DNA of 64,000 nt, from positions 33,735-97,734 of the forward strand of contig JAMWET010000570.1 in NCBI GenBank assembly GCA_024036415.1, given 5' to 3'. The stretch is from Prochilodus magdalenae (lineage: Eukaryota; Chordata; Actinopteri; Characiformes; Prochilodontidae). The notes below the pieces were generated by a model. The model saw only the letters and a program-made list of their open reading frames with translations, did no database searches and was not told the DNA's origin. Shown here in pieces: positions 47,475 to 58,059 of this stretch. The position numbers and the translations under genes are program-made. The number at the start of each line of letters is the position of its first letter. The first letter of the stretch is position 1.

Positions 47475-48005
47475 ATGAATGTGGGGTCTCTTTATAAGGA
47501 TCTGAATGTCTTACTATGTAGAACTGGAGATTTTTATTCAATTGTATTTGCTGCTGTAATTTTGTATTTTCTGCAGGGCTGTGTTATAAACACCTGTGTA
47601 ACAGTGTTGAGAAAGGGACAGAGTCGTCTGTACTTTCTTAGGAAGCTGAAGTCCTTTGGGATGTGCAGTAAACTGCTTTGGACATTCTACCAGTCTGTTC
47701 TTGCTGTGCTGCTGTGTTCTGCAGCAACACCATCAACAAACGTGCAGTATACAAACTGATAAAGAAGGCTGACTCTGTTATAGGAGTCAAACTGGACACT
47801 CTGGACATCGTGGCAGAAAAACAAACTCTCAGTAAGCTGCTTGCCATCATGGACAGTGCATCACTCCACCTGCACTGTTCAGTGGACAAACATAGAAGCA
47901 TGTTCAGCAGTAGACTGATACAGCTGAGCTGTGCTAAAAACGTGAGAACATTTCTTCCCACTGCAATAAGACTCTACAGTGTGTCTCCTTACTGCCGGGA
48001 CACTA
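47475..48005 (+). mobile_element. 3' end of an L2/CR1-type LINE
   Basis: Encodes the C-terminal end of an L2-type reverse transcriptase in two frames: KGQSRLYFLRKLKSFGM with LLWTFYQSVLAVLL, then AVYKLIKKADSVIGVKLDTL and KNVRTFLPTAIRLYS. The frames overlap at about 47700, where a frameshift and loss of the conserved CW/WGSS stretch are seen. Everything upstream of this is absent (5' truncation). Its tail runs straight into a 51-bp tandem array. Confidence 0.75.
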
Positions 48006-48598
48006 CTGATCTCCTGCTGTCTGAACTGTGTTGAGTTAGACCATGCTGCTACACTACTGATCTGCTGCTGTCTTAACTGTGTTGAGTTAAACCATACTGC
48101 TACACTACTGATCTCCTGCTGTCTGAACTGTGTTGAGTTAAACCATACTGCTACACTACTGATCTCCTGCTGTCTGAACTGTGTTGAGTTAAACCATACT
48201 GCTACATAAGACACTACGCTAAACCGTTCTCCTGCTGGTCTGAACTGTGTTAAGTTAAACCATACTGCTATACTACTGATCTCCTCCTGGGGCTGTCTGA
48301 ACTGTGCTGAGTTTAGTAACCATAACTGCGAACCACATACTACAAGCACTTTCGTGTCTCCTGCTGTCTGAACTGTGTTGAGTTAAACCATACTGCCACA
48401 CTACTGATCTCCTGCTGTCTGAACTGTGTTGAGTTAGACCATACTGCTACACTACTGATCTGCTGCTGTCTAAACTGTGTTGAGTTAAACCACACTGCTA
48501 CACTACTGATCTTCTGCTGTCTGAACTGTGTTGAGTTAAACCATACTGCTACACTACTGATCTCCTGCTGTCTTTACTGTGTTGAGTTAAACCACACC
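48006..48598. repeat. 51-bp tandem array, about 11-12 copies
   Basis: The unit starts CTGATCTCCTGCTGTCTGAA and includes GTTGAGTTAAACCATACTGC. The first starts fall at 48006, 48057, 48108 and 48159, exactly 51 bp apart. A diverged stretch with insertions lies at about 48200-48360. Because 51 is divisible by three, long open frames of 17-residue repeats arise on both strands. They are not genes. The first unit is the 3' end of the preceding LINE, so the array grew out of the LINE tail. Confidence 0.9.
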
Positions 48599-48988
48599 GC
48601 ATGTCCAGTTTTAATTATTACCAGGGAAGCACTGAAGTGTTTTTTGAAAACGGTTTTCCCATCCCATAGGAACAGTGACATCACTCCCAACAGAGTCCAG
48701 ACTGCTTTTATTTGTAGTGTCTTTTTCTCCTCAGTAAACTTCACTGTCTCTACATTCCTGCAGTGCAGTGGGATTATGCACAGGGGCATTGTGGGAAGGA
48801 AGGAGGAAGATGGAGGTGAACAGGAAGTGATGATTCTGAGATCAGAGACGTTGTTGATGGTGTGAATATGAACTGAAGTACAATATGATGTGTGTGTTAG
48901 ACGTCTGTATCGGAGTGTAATGTATGTGATGAGTGTATAAATCAGTCATTTACCAGCAGTGAAAGAATAAATACACTTATTTACTTAC

Positions 48989-49043
48989 CCTCAGTGCTGT
49001 AGAATAGAAACAGAAGGAAACACAAAGTTAGAGAAATATCCAT
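48989..49043 (-). CDS. Candidate signal-peptide exon
   Basis: The minus-strand ATG opens MDISLTLCFLLFLFYSTE and is followed in phase 1 by the donor GTAAGTAAAT. This is a typical first exon of a secreted or type I membrane Ig-family protein: a hydrophobic core of about 12 residues and a small residue before the end. It would join in frame to an Ig exon like those at 340-663 and 49951-50274. However, the nearer one lies upstream of it, so order does not allow that join. It cannot join exon A in frame either. It could be an orphan first exon, or read as a membrane segment if it has an acceptor upstream. Confidence 0.4.
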
Positions 49044-49950
49044 GAGATACTTTTCTACAGTTAGAAACTAAATAAACAATCTTCTCAGCTCTTTATCTCC
49101 TTATCAGAAATCTACTTTTCTCATCTGTACTGTAGTTTGTCATCCTTCACTACTGCACTGTCACTCAGTGCTCTCAGTACAACTCCATGAAGATGTTCAG
49201 CTGCATGGTTGAACCTACAGCAAAAACTCAACACTGATAGAAATGAGTGGTAACACGTTATAATACATTTCTTAAATAAACTTGTATGAATGTGCAAAAA
49301 TGTACTGGAATATTTTGATTATCAGTGACAGAATATGTATTACACTTCTTTATTAGCGAATGATCATAAGAAGGAGTTGATCTTTCCTGCAGTGGTTAAC
49401 ATCAGATAAACACCAGTACAGATACACAGACAGATTACTACTAGTTAACTGATATTAACTAAAAGGTTAACTGATATAATAACTGTTACATAAATGATAG
49501 AACTGGATGGTGAACAATGAAATATAATATTATTAATGGAGAGAATAAGAGACATATCTTACACACACCATTTATATTTTATTTTATTAGTTTTATTTGA
49601 TTATATAATTTAGGTTATTGTTTATATTTATATGTTTATATTTATTAATTTATTAAGCTTCTTAACTGCTTTCAAAGTAAGTTTAAAAACATGAAATCAG
49701 CAGCTTTTAAACGGATGTGATGTTGGAAATCCCTGTAACTCATGATTTAAATGCAGGTTTTACAGGAAACACTCCGTTTTAGTTTTTAGTTTTTAATAAA
49801 TGTTCTGATTTCTGATTTTAAACTGGAAATGGACTGAACAGAAGATGCAGAACATCTGTGTTTCTCATTTCTGTCTGTTCATCTTTCATTCTGAGATCAG
49901 ACTCTGATGATGATGTTGAGTTTATGTAGAGTGAACTTCTGGATACTTAC

Positions 49951-50274
49951 ACACTCCTACTGTACCCTCCTGTGTTATGTCTCCATTGGTGACCTGACAC
50001 AGATAATCTCCTATATCTGACTCTCTGCAGTCTCTGATCTGTAAGGAGACGTTTCCTCTCTGCAGCTCCTGAGTGAACAGACTCACTCTGCCCTCGTAGC
50101 CCCTCCCCTCTGTCACCTGCCTATTCTTATAGAGACAAACACAGTCCGTCCCCTTAAACCACCTGATCTCCATGGTAACAGCACTGAGTTCAGGATACAG
50201 GTGACAGGAGAGAGTGACCACAGAGCCAGACTGACGCTCTTCATCACCATGTGGTCCAATGAGTGTAAAGAGCT
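49951..50274 (-). CDS. Ig V-set domain exon, copy 2 (butyrophilin/B7-like family)
   Basis: 324 nt with the same splice sites and phases (1 and 1) as copy 1. It has the V-set landmarks TLSCHL, EIRWFKG, and DIGDYLCQV. It differs from copy 1 mainly in the first 15 residues of the domain (GPHGDEERQSG against GPRGDYQSPS) and by a few substitutions and small indels near both ends. Similarity continues into both flanks, from about 49855 to the GA tract near 50500. A short ATG stretch (MGVTSS) with donor GTAAGTA lies about 100 bp upstream. No cysteine or other key residue is lost, so the exon looks functional. Which exons it joins is not clear. Confidence 0.8.
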
Positions 50275-50474
50275 CTGTGTAGAAACACACACACATTAAT
50301 AGCTGTAGGTCATTTGTCTCCACAGTGAAAATAAACTCTCTGATAGAATATTATTTAATGATGTTCACAGTAAAACCTTTTGTAGCTTCTGGAAGTTTTA
50401 CTTACTGGAACTTGTAACCCCCATCCTTGTCTCTCCACCTCCTCCTACAGACTCACACTAATACAGTCCTACAG

Positions 50475-50630
50475 AGAGAGAGTGAGAGAGAGAGAGAAAG
50501 AGAGAGAGAGAGAACGTTAAAGAGACAGAGAGAGGGTGAGAGTTAGATCGAGAGAGTTTGACGAGAGTGGAAGAAAAAGAGACAGGAAGAGAGAAAGAGA
50601 CAGGGAGAGAGAGAAAGCCATGGTCTTCCC
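50475..50630. repeat. GA-rich low-complexity tract
   Basis: An impure AGAG repeat, partner of the tract at 860-916. Confidence 0.85.
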
Positions 50631-50703
50631 ACACTCTTTACAGTCAGTGCAGGCTGTGCCGAGTCGATCGTATGTGGCTAGTTATCTGATGCTGTCTCCG
50701 GAC

Positions 50704-51185
50704 CAGGGCTTGACATAGCCAACGCTCTGACACGGAGCCATCAGCCTCCCAGGTTATGATTTTTAAACGGACCAGGCCTGAACTTAACATTCTTAACAAA
50801 AATGTTGTAAATCATTCTTTTCACCGTCTCTCGTCATCCGCAGCTACTCCCGCTCTGTTTATCTGACGGGCCTAGGCTACTCACCACTCTGTCTGACTGC
50901 AGCACACACCCCTTTAAACGTACACACGTACAGGAATACCTGGAACACGGCCAATCGGGGGGGTCCCGGGGCTCCCCTTCACTATCTTTGATTGGTTTAG
51001 ACCACGAAATGGGCCTTAAGTGTCTCTGTTTTTAACCACAGGGAGACTTTCAGAGTCGCAAAGACTTTTTCTTTTTTTCCCCTCGAACGACTGGTCGCAC
51101 TGGTGCAACCTCAGATTTTTTTTTGTCGCACCATTGAAAAATTAGGTCACATGTGCGACCAAATTGGTCGCACTCTAGAGCCCTG
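50704..51185. mobile_element. Possible hAT-type non-autonomous element
   Basis: Begins CAGGGCTTGACA and ends with the complement of CAGGGCTCTAGA, giving a short terminal inverted repeat of the CAGGGCT type seen in hAT elements. The right part has repeated GTCGCAC/GTGCGACC motifs. No ORF. I did not see an 8-bp target duplication, which weakens the call. Confidence 0.4.
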
Positions 51186-51479
51186 TATGTACAACACACA
51201 CACAGATTAATAAACCCTGCCCACCACCACCCTAACCTCCACCCTAACCCGCACCTACACCCTAAACCCCATCCCTATGCCCTCCCAGACACCTTATTTA
51301 AAATGGATGTGCGAGGCACCAAGAAGAATCATACACACACCACCAGCTCTCCATTATGTACACAGAACAGTGATCCGTTAACACACCACATGGCCTCAAA
51401 CGTCATGAGATCAGTGACAGAGCTGAAACGAGTCCAGCTTCACGCGTGCACTGATCAGGCTCTTTAACAACAGGTCCGG

Positions 51480-53790
51480 CTCAGTCAGTGCATGGCCTCA
51501 GATTCTGTTTCTCCTGGTCAGCCAGATCGCTAGCTTAGCCTGACCAAAGACAAAGTTGATCAGACAGCACCTGAAGCACTGGTCGAAAGTGTACTTTGGT
51601 CCCAGTATGAACAGGCCAAAGGTGAAGGTTGTCCCCAGTCTTCAGGAGATGCTGTGTAGAAGACCGAACAACCCATTCAGCTGGGAGCAGTCCATGACCA
51701 GGTGCTAAACGGTCTCAGGCTGAGAGCAGAATGGACACCCAGCCTCCACCCCCTGGACAAAGTGGGAAGTGTGTACGTTTGTAGCGATGGATCCATGTAT
51801 AAGTCACCACTGTAGGCCTCCCGACCTCTTGGGGAGCGGCAGTTTATACGGTACCCTCCATCTGTACCCAGCAGTGGTGTGATCCTTCAGCAGCTTTTAC
51901 CACTTGTAGTACGTACCTCCGCCAAGTCCTTCAGGTGCCTCACTTTTACACAGGCCACATACAGGCCCTTACCGTCGATCTCCTCTAACAGACCCAGGCT
52001 TGGAGATGAGAAGGTCAGCAGGGCGCCATTAATGTCCTGCCATCTTCCATCCGCAGGCGTCACACGTAATGGGGGAAACATTGGGGGAGTGTCTCACTGT
52101 GGCTGTGTCCAGGAGATCGACCGTACTCCACCCTAAGCCCCCGGGTAGCTGGGGCGGTTCAGTGTCTCTCCATGGAACACAAAGCAAAGCTCCACTCTTT
52201 CCCCAGTCCACTTTTACAGAAGATGCAGCACTGTACGTATGCAGGCACTCCTCCAGTTCCCGTATATCCGTCCCGTTCCGTACAAATACAGACACAGCGT
52301 CTGCATAAGCTGATACAGTGATACTCGGTAATCCATGGATGCTCAGCCCGTTGACCTTTTTCACTTTCACTACACAGGAGGCGCCGGTGTACAGCAACTT
52401 TACGGATTTCATAAAATGTTCTCCAAAGCTGAAGTTCGTTAGGGTGTTAAAAAGGTACCCATGGTCCACTCTGTCGAAGGCCTTTTCCTGGTCTAAAGAA
52501 ATCAGACCCAGGTCTGTAGGAACGCGGTTGGCCAGTTCCATCACGTCCCTTATTAAAAACAGGTTGTCTGCTATCGAGCGGCCTGGAACACAGTAGGCCT
52601 GGTCCCTGTGCACCATGCTGCCTAGAACACCCGTCAGTCTGTTAGCCAAGGCTTTAGAAAAGATTTTATAGTCCGAGCACAAAAGAGCTAAAGGACGCCA
52701 GTTCTTCAGGTCACATAGGTCTCATTTCTTAGGCAACAGAGTCAGCACCGCTCCCCTGCAGCTCAGCGGCAGACCACCATCCTGTATACACTCTGTCAAA
52801 CATCAAAAACAGGTCACGCCCAATCTGCTCCCAAAAAGTCTTATAAAACTCCACCGGCAGACCGGCAATGCCCGGAGCACGACCTGGTGCCATCTGAGAA
52901 ACAGCAGTCTGAAGCTCATCCAGCGTCAGGGGGAGCTCCAGCGAGTCCACATCTCCCATGGTCAATTTTGGCAAATCTGCTACTAGCGTGTCAACACATG
53001 CATCATCACATGACTCAGCTTTGTACAAGTCTGAGTAAAATTCAACTGCCCGTCCTCGTACCTCACTAGTGTCAGATGATAATCGGCCATCAGACATGTA
53101 CAGAGCATGCATGTGTTTGCTCTCACCACACTTCTTTTCAAGGTTAAAAAAGAAAGAGCTTGGAGCATCCATTTCTCTCAACATCTGGAATCTGACTCTT
53201 ACAAGTGCACCTTTTGCCCTGTCAGAGAAGAAAGCACCCAGGTTGCGGCTTAACTCCTCCAACTCCGCCTGCAGACCCTCGCAGTATTGACCTGCAATTT
53301 GCTGTTGCAGCTGTTCTTCTGTGCTCTGCTGAGATGGCTAAATGAATAACAGTAGCACTGTGGTCAGAAAAACTCACCGGCACAACCTGAGCACCCACCA
53401 GCCGGTTACAGTGGGGAGCTGGGATATAAAAGCCATCTAGGCGAGCCACACTCGTCCTACCGTCCACTGCTTTCAGCCAAGTGAACTGCTTCAGAGTAGG
53501 ATGTTTGATCCTCCAGCAGTCCACCAAGTTATTATCCGTCACCACCCCTTTTAAAACATTCACTGATAGCATGTGTGACTCGTCCCCTGTCCTGTCCATA
53601 GTAAAATCCAAGGTGCAGTTCCAGTCACCTCCCAGTACAAGGATGGCGTCCTGGTTATACTGGGATGGTTCAGTCCTAAGAGTGGTGGACATGGCTGCTC
53701 TGTCTCTGCCTGTGTTAGGAGCATAGACATTCACAAATATGAACTCCTGCTCATATATGCTGGCATGTAGTATAAACAAGTCCAGGTGAG
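51480..53790 (-). mobile_element. Tx1-like LINE, 5'-truncated copy
   Basis: Minus-strand ORF2 remnant. 53779-53222 is the endonuclease, with the motifs FVNVYAPN, LVLGGDWNCTLDF, and VSFSDHSATVIH. 53262-52729 is the linker and first reverse transcriptase block (MAPGRAPGIAGLPVEFYKTF). 52682-52029 is the reverse transcriptase core (YKIFSKALANRL, LISLDQEKAFDRVDHGYLF). Then comes SAYADAVSVF, where the second catalytic Asp of YADD is Ala. Part of the region between the VDHGYLF and YADA boxes, including the usual RQGCPLS motif, is missing. Frameshifts separate the blocks, and the C-terminal part to about 51480 is decayed. It starts abruptly within the endonuclease, next to the next LINE piece. Confidence 0.8.
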
Positions 53791-53809
53791 ACTAATATGG
53801 CCAGGCCTG

Positions 53810-55660
53810 CACTTACATTTGTGCCATTACTTAAAAATACAGGCCCTTTCCACCACATTCTCCACTGGAACTGACCATGGCCACAATGTCATCTGCATAT
53901 GCGGACACAGAGAGGGACGTGCTGCAGTTGGGGATCCTAAAACCTGAAATCACTTCTCTAATTTTACATAAAAGGAGTTCTATGGGAACAGAATACAGGA
54001 ACCCCGAGAAGCCACAGCCCTGTCTGATGCCTCTGTGTACCTGAAAGGGGCACACAAACCACCGTTACCCTTCAGCACACTCTCAATGTCACTGTACAAC
54101 ACCTTGATCATAGCTATGAAACAAGAGTTGAACCCAAAGTTCTCCAGCACTTTCCAAAAGGTAGCCGTGTTCAACTCTGTCAAAAGTCTTTTCCTGGTCC
54201 AGAAATAAGAGACCAGTCTTCAAGCCCAATAGCCTGGAGACGTCCAAAATAGCCCGAATTAGATGAATGTTATAAAATATTATAGTACTTATAAAACCTA
54301 CCAGGCACACAGTATGTCTGATCAAGATGAACGACCTGTTCCATCACCTTCCCCAGCCTGACAGCTAACGATTTTGAGAGCAACTTGTAGTCCCTTTCTG
54401 TCCATTTTTCTGCTCAAGGCCAAAAAAGAACTTTGATGGAGCATCCATTTCAGATGCACTCTGAAAGCGTGAGTGGACCAGCGCCCCCTGTACTGTGGCA
54501 CCCAGCAGGTCTACCAGTGTGGCTGTTTTTCTTTTAAGAGTTTTAATATGCTCTCGAGTTCCTGTGTTCGCCCCCAAATTCTGCAGCTCCACTATTTCCA
54601 TCTCCAGAGCTTTCAGAGATCTGGCGATGTCCCTCATGACATTAAAAATGTATTGCTGAGAGAAACCCCTTGTCTGTATTTTGGCCATGTCCCACCACTG
54701 TAGCACTGTAGAGCTAAAAGAGGGCTTCTGTAGTCTAAACGTGTCCCAAAAGAAAAAAAAAGACTCTCTAAAATTAGCATCTTCTAAAATTAGCATCTTC
54801 CAAAAGTGCAGTATTGAAGTACCAATATGCGCTCTGGGGCTTCACACTTCCCACTGAACCACAGGGATCTGAAAAACCAACAGGGCAGACAAGACACTGT
54901 GAGAGAACATTACGATGATGCTTAAAAACATAAAACTGGTCCAGCCTAGCTAGTGAGAGCATGTGGTCCTTAAAATGAGTCCATGTGTACAGCCTCTGCA
55001 GACACAGATAAAAACAAAGATCTCATTCTCAAAACAAGCTCTCACCTTTAAAAGCCTCCTGGTTACTATCTCTTCTGCATCATAAGAAAAGTGGATAAAA
55101 CTCTTAGCAAATAAAACAGCAACCCCACCACTCATAGAGGTGTTATGGCTTAAAACAGCAAGCCCCTCCCACTCCTTAATCCAGTCCGCAGTATTATCAA
55201 CATCACTGTGTGTTTCCTGAAGCAGAACCACATCCAGTCTCTTCTGTTTCACCAGCTCAAACAGCTCACATTCATAGTGGAGATCTTAAAACCTTCCATT
55301 GTGTGGTGGTGTAAAAGAGACCCGCTCACAGTAAAACCCAGCACAGTTAAAAGTGCTCTAACCCACAGCATGTCCATCATCAGTACTCTCCTTTCTGAGA
55401 CTGGTCAGTAGCTTCTTTAACCGATAGAGCTCCAGCTCAGTAGGCCTTTTCCCTCCCAAAATGACCAACATAACAAACTGGGACCCCTTCGAGATGCACC
55501 CAGGAACCCGCACCAGCGTATGCCCTTTAGTGCGCTGCAGGAAGGCTTTGATCTCATCTACAGTGTATACAGTCGATGACGTATCCTCCTGTGAGCTCAT
55601 AGACGAGCTGGAATCAGATTGTCCATCGTCCATATCAGTGTCATCAGCTCCCTAACCTAA
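53810..55660 (-). mobile_element. Tx1-like LINE, 3'-truncated and internally deleted copy
   Basis: Minus strand. 55633-55358 is the acidic ORF1 C-terminal segment (VDEIKAFLQRTKGHTLVRV; ELYRLKKLLTSLRK). 55252-54950 is the endonuclease start (LDVVLLQETHSD; GGVAVLFAKSF). The rest of the endonuclease is mostly lost. 54796-54365 is the linker (SSTVLQWWDMAKIQTRGF). 54325-53831 is the reverse transcriptase in three frames, with FLDQEKTFDRVEHGYLL, HRGIRQGCGFSGFLYS, and an intact SAYADDIVAM box. It stops just after the YADD box, where the neighbouring copy begins. Related to, but clearly diverged from, that neighbour. Confidence 0.78.
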
Positions 55661-55935
55661 TTCGTGGGGCCGAATGAACAATGAACAGTGTTGTACAATG
55701 TTGCTGTGTCCGACCACACTTCCAACCGCCAGACAGCACGCCTCCACACTCACCCGACACTCCACTTTCACGCCAGGTCGGCACATCAAACTCTCATACA
55801 GTGTGCTGGTCGGAGCCGCCATAGTTCCAGCAAACACGCCGGTGGCGGAGCCCTCACGGAGGGAAGACCCTGCTAAACCGCGCTTATTCATGAGACTAAT
55901 AGGAAAATAGATAATAAATAAATAAAGGCAAAAAA
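55661..55935 (-). pseudogene. Possible ORF1 N-terminal part of the Tx1-like LINE
   Basis: An open minus-strand stretch (MAAPTSTLYESLMCRPGVKV and following) lies directly upstream of the ORF1 C-terminal segment. By position it should be the ORF1 beginning. The sequence alone does not prove it. Confidence 0.35.
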
Positions 55936-55937
55936 AG

Positions 55938-56177
55938 AAAACTTTGGTAAAATGAAAGAGAGACAGACAGAGAGACAGACAGAGAGAAAGACAGAGAAAG
56001 AGAGATAGAGAAAGAGAGACAGAGAGGAAAAAAGAGAGAGAGAAGAGAGACAGAGGGAGAGAGAGAGACAAAGAGAGAGAGAGGAGGGAGAGAGAAAGAG
56101 AGAGACAGAAAGAGAGACACAGAGAGAGACTGAGAGGAAAAAAGAGAGAGAAGAGAGACAGAGGGAGAGAGAGACAA

Positions 56178-56214
<37 letters not shown>

Positions 56215-56262
56215 GAGGAAGAAAGAGAGTGAGAGAAGGGAGAGAGACAGAAAGAGAGAGAC
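55938..56262. repeat. (GA)n-rich simple repeat
   Basis: Impure GAGA/GACA tract. Long Ser/Leu-rich reading frames on the minus strand are an effect of the repeat. Confidence 0.95.
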
Positions 56263-56375
56263 TTGACTTTAAACCCCATTTATTAAATCACCATTAGATT
56301 AAAAATCCACCTGTTAAGAGTCCAGGAAGTGACTTTTAAAACAACAAAACAAAAAGAAATCAGAGACCAGCAGTA
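56263..56375 (-). mobile_element. 3' end of a Tx1-like LINE
   Basis: Matches the segment at about 920-1005: GTGACTTTTAAAA..., ATCAGAGACCAG(C/G)AGTAACACACAC, and CCACCT(G/A)TTAAG. It is followed by CA repeat on one side and GA repeat on the other, as in that copy. Confidence 0.6.
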
Positions 56376-56882
56376 ACACACACTCACACACACACACCCA
56401 CACACACCCACACACACACTCACACACACACACCCACACACACTCACACACACACACACACACCCACACACACACACACACCCACACACACACGCACACA
56501 GACACACACACACACACTCACACACACACACCCACACACACACCCACACTCACACACACACACACCCTCACACACACACGCACACACACACACCCTCACA
56601 CACACACGCACACAGACACACACACACACGCACACAGACACACACACACACTCACACACACACACCCACACTCACACACACACACACCCTCACACACTCA
56701 CAGTCACACACACACACCCTCACACACACACGCACACACTCACAGTCACACACACACACCCACACACACACACCCTCACACACACGCACACAGACACACA
56801 CACACACACTCACACACACACACACCCACACACACACCCACACTCACACACACACACACCCTCACACACACCCTCAGACACA
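56376..56882. repeat. (CA)n-rich simple repeat
   Basis: About 500 bp of CACACA interrupted by CCCACA, CTCACA and GCACACAGA. The valine/cysteine-rich frames on the minus strand are an artefact. Confidence 0.97.
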
Positions 56883-57019
56883 CGTATCATCAACAGAACA
56901 GAAAGAGGGGGAGAGGGAGAGAGACAGAAAGAGAGAGAAACCGATAGAAAGAGACAGAGAGAGAAAGAGAGAGTTAAAGAGAGACAGAGAGAGACAGAGA
57001 GAGACACAGAGACTTTTGA

Positions 57020-57412
57020 ACCACCTTTAGACCATGGGTCTCTTGTACAGGGACCACCAGCTACCTTTAGGGGATGAGTCTGTCTGAACAACACCCGTCC
57101 ACTTGGACTCACGCACGTCTCTCAGGCTGTGAGAGTTCAGTGCTTTCGTACAGGCATGGTACAAAGAGTCGGGGTTCCCCGAGACAGGTACAGCCCCTGA
57201 CACTCCCGCCGGTCCTCCCGGGTAAAATCCACCACCAAGTCAGGATAAACAAAGTCTCCATACTGGCACTGTCCCACAGGGGTCATATTCAATGATATTC
57301 AATCATATTCAAGTCCACAGAGCCTTCTTCTCAACGGACGGGCATTCAAACTGTTTATGCCCGACAACCTCACACAGGAAACACTTCAGACTGTCTATAC
57401 TAGCATACACCA
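57020..57412 (-). pseudogene. LINE ORF1 fragment with CCHC zinc knuckle
   Basis: 57412-57310 on the minus strand reads SLKCFLCEVVGHKQFECP, a CX2CX4HX4C knuckle as found in nucleic-acid-binding ORF1 proteins of Tx1-like LINEs (and in gag proteins). Upstream it breaks into GA repeat, and downstream the frame is not continuous. It fits the neighbouring Tx1-like elements, but a gag origin cannot be excluded. Confidence 0.45.
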
Positions 57413-57418
57413 TGTACG

Positions 57419-57452
57419 AATGAGAGAGAGACAGAGAAAGAGAGACAAAGAG

Positions 57453-57519
<67 letters not shown>

Positions 57520-57820
57520 AAGAGAGACAAAGAGAAAGAGAGACAAAGAGAAAGAGAGAGAAAGAGAGAGAGAGAGAAAGAGAGGAAGAGGGATGAGAAA
57601 GAGAGAGAGAGAGGGAGTCAGAGAGAGAAAGGGAGACAGAGAGAGAGGGGAGAGAGAGAGATACAGAGAGAGAGAAATAGAGAGAGAGAGAGAAAGAGAG
57701 AGGAAGAGGGATGAGAAAGAGAGAGAGAGAGGGAGTCAGAGAGAGAAAGGGAGACAGAGAGAGAGAGGGGAGAGAGAGAGATACAGAGAGAGAGAAATAG
57801 AGAGAGAAAAGAGAGAGAGA

Positions 57821-57896
<76 letters not shown>

Positions 57897-57925
57897 AGAG
57901 AGAAAGAGAGAGAGAGGTTAGATCA
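57419..57925. repeat. (GA)n-rich simple repeat with internal duplication
   Basis: About 500 bp of GAGA. A stretch of about 120 bp (GAGGAAGAGGGATGAGAAAG through GAGAGAGAAATAGAGAG) occurs twice, at about 57582-57690 and 57700-57810, so the tract also grew by block duplication. Confidence 0.95.
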
Positions 57926-57981
57926 GGTAGGGTGTTTACAGTGGTGTTGATGGTGATTAGCATGATGCTAACTGCTCTTAC

Positions 57982-58012
57982 CTCGGCTGTTCTTCATATA
58001 GTCATATCGCTG
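57982..58012 (-). CDS. 31-nt candidate coding exon, copy 2
   Basis: Minus-strand acceptor ACCTACAG, 31 nt reading QRYDYMKNSR, donor GTAAGAGC; phase 0 in, phase 1 out. Identical to copy 1 at 16569-16599, although the flanks have diverged, which suggests constraint or recent duplication. It can join in frame after 62446-62571 (phase 0). On its 3' side it fits both the Ig exon 49951-50274 and exon B of the GTPase gene (phase 1). Function unknown. Confidence 0.5.
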
Positions 58013-58059
58013 CTGTAGGTGAAATATGTCCACATATTAAATCAGTTCATATCAGGTTT

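Noticed and set aside
47879..48349. 156-codon antisense ORF with 17-residue repeats
   Set aside because: Product of a 51-bp tandem array whose period is a multiple of three; starts within LINE sequence on the opposite strand.
55896..57112. Minus-strand ORFs rich in Ser/Leu or Val/Cys
   Set aside because: Direct translations of GA and CA microsatellites.
57357..58018. Plus-strand Arg/Glu-rich ORFs
   Set aside because: Translations of the GA repeat; the second merely reads into the antisense of the 31-nt exon.
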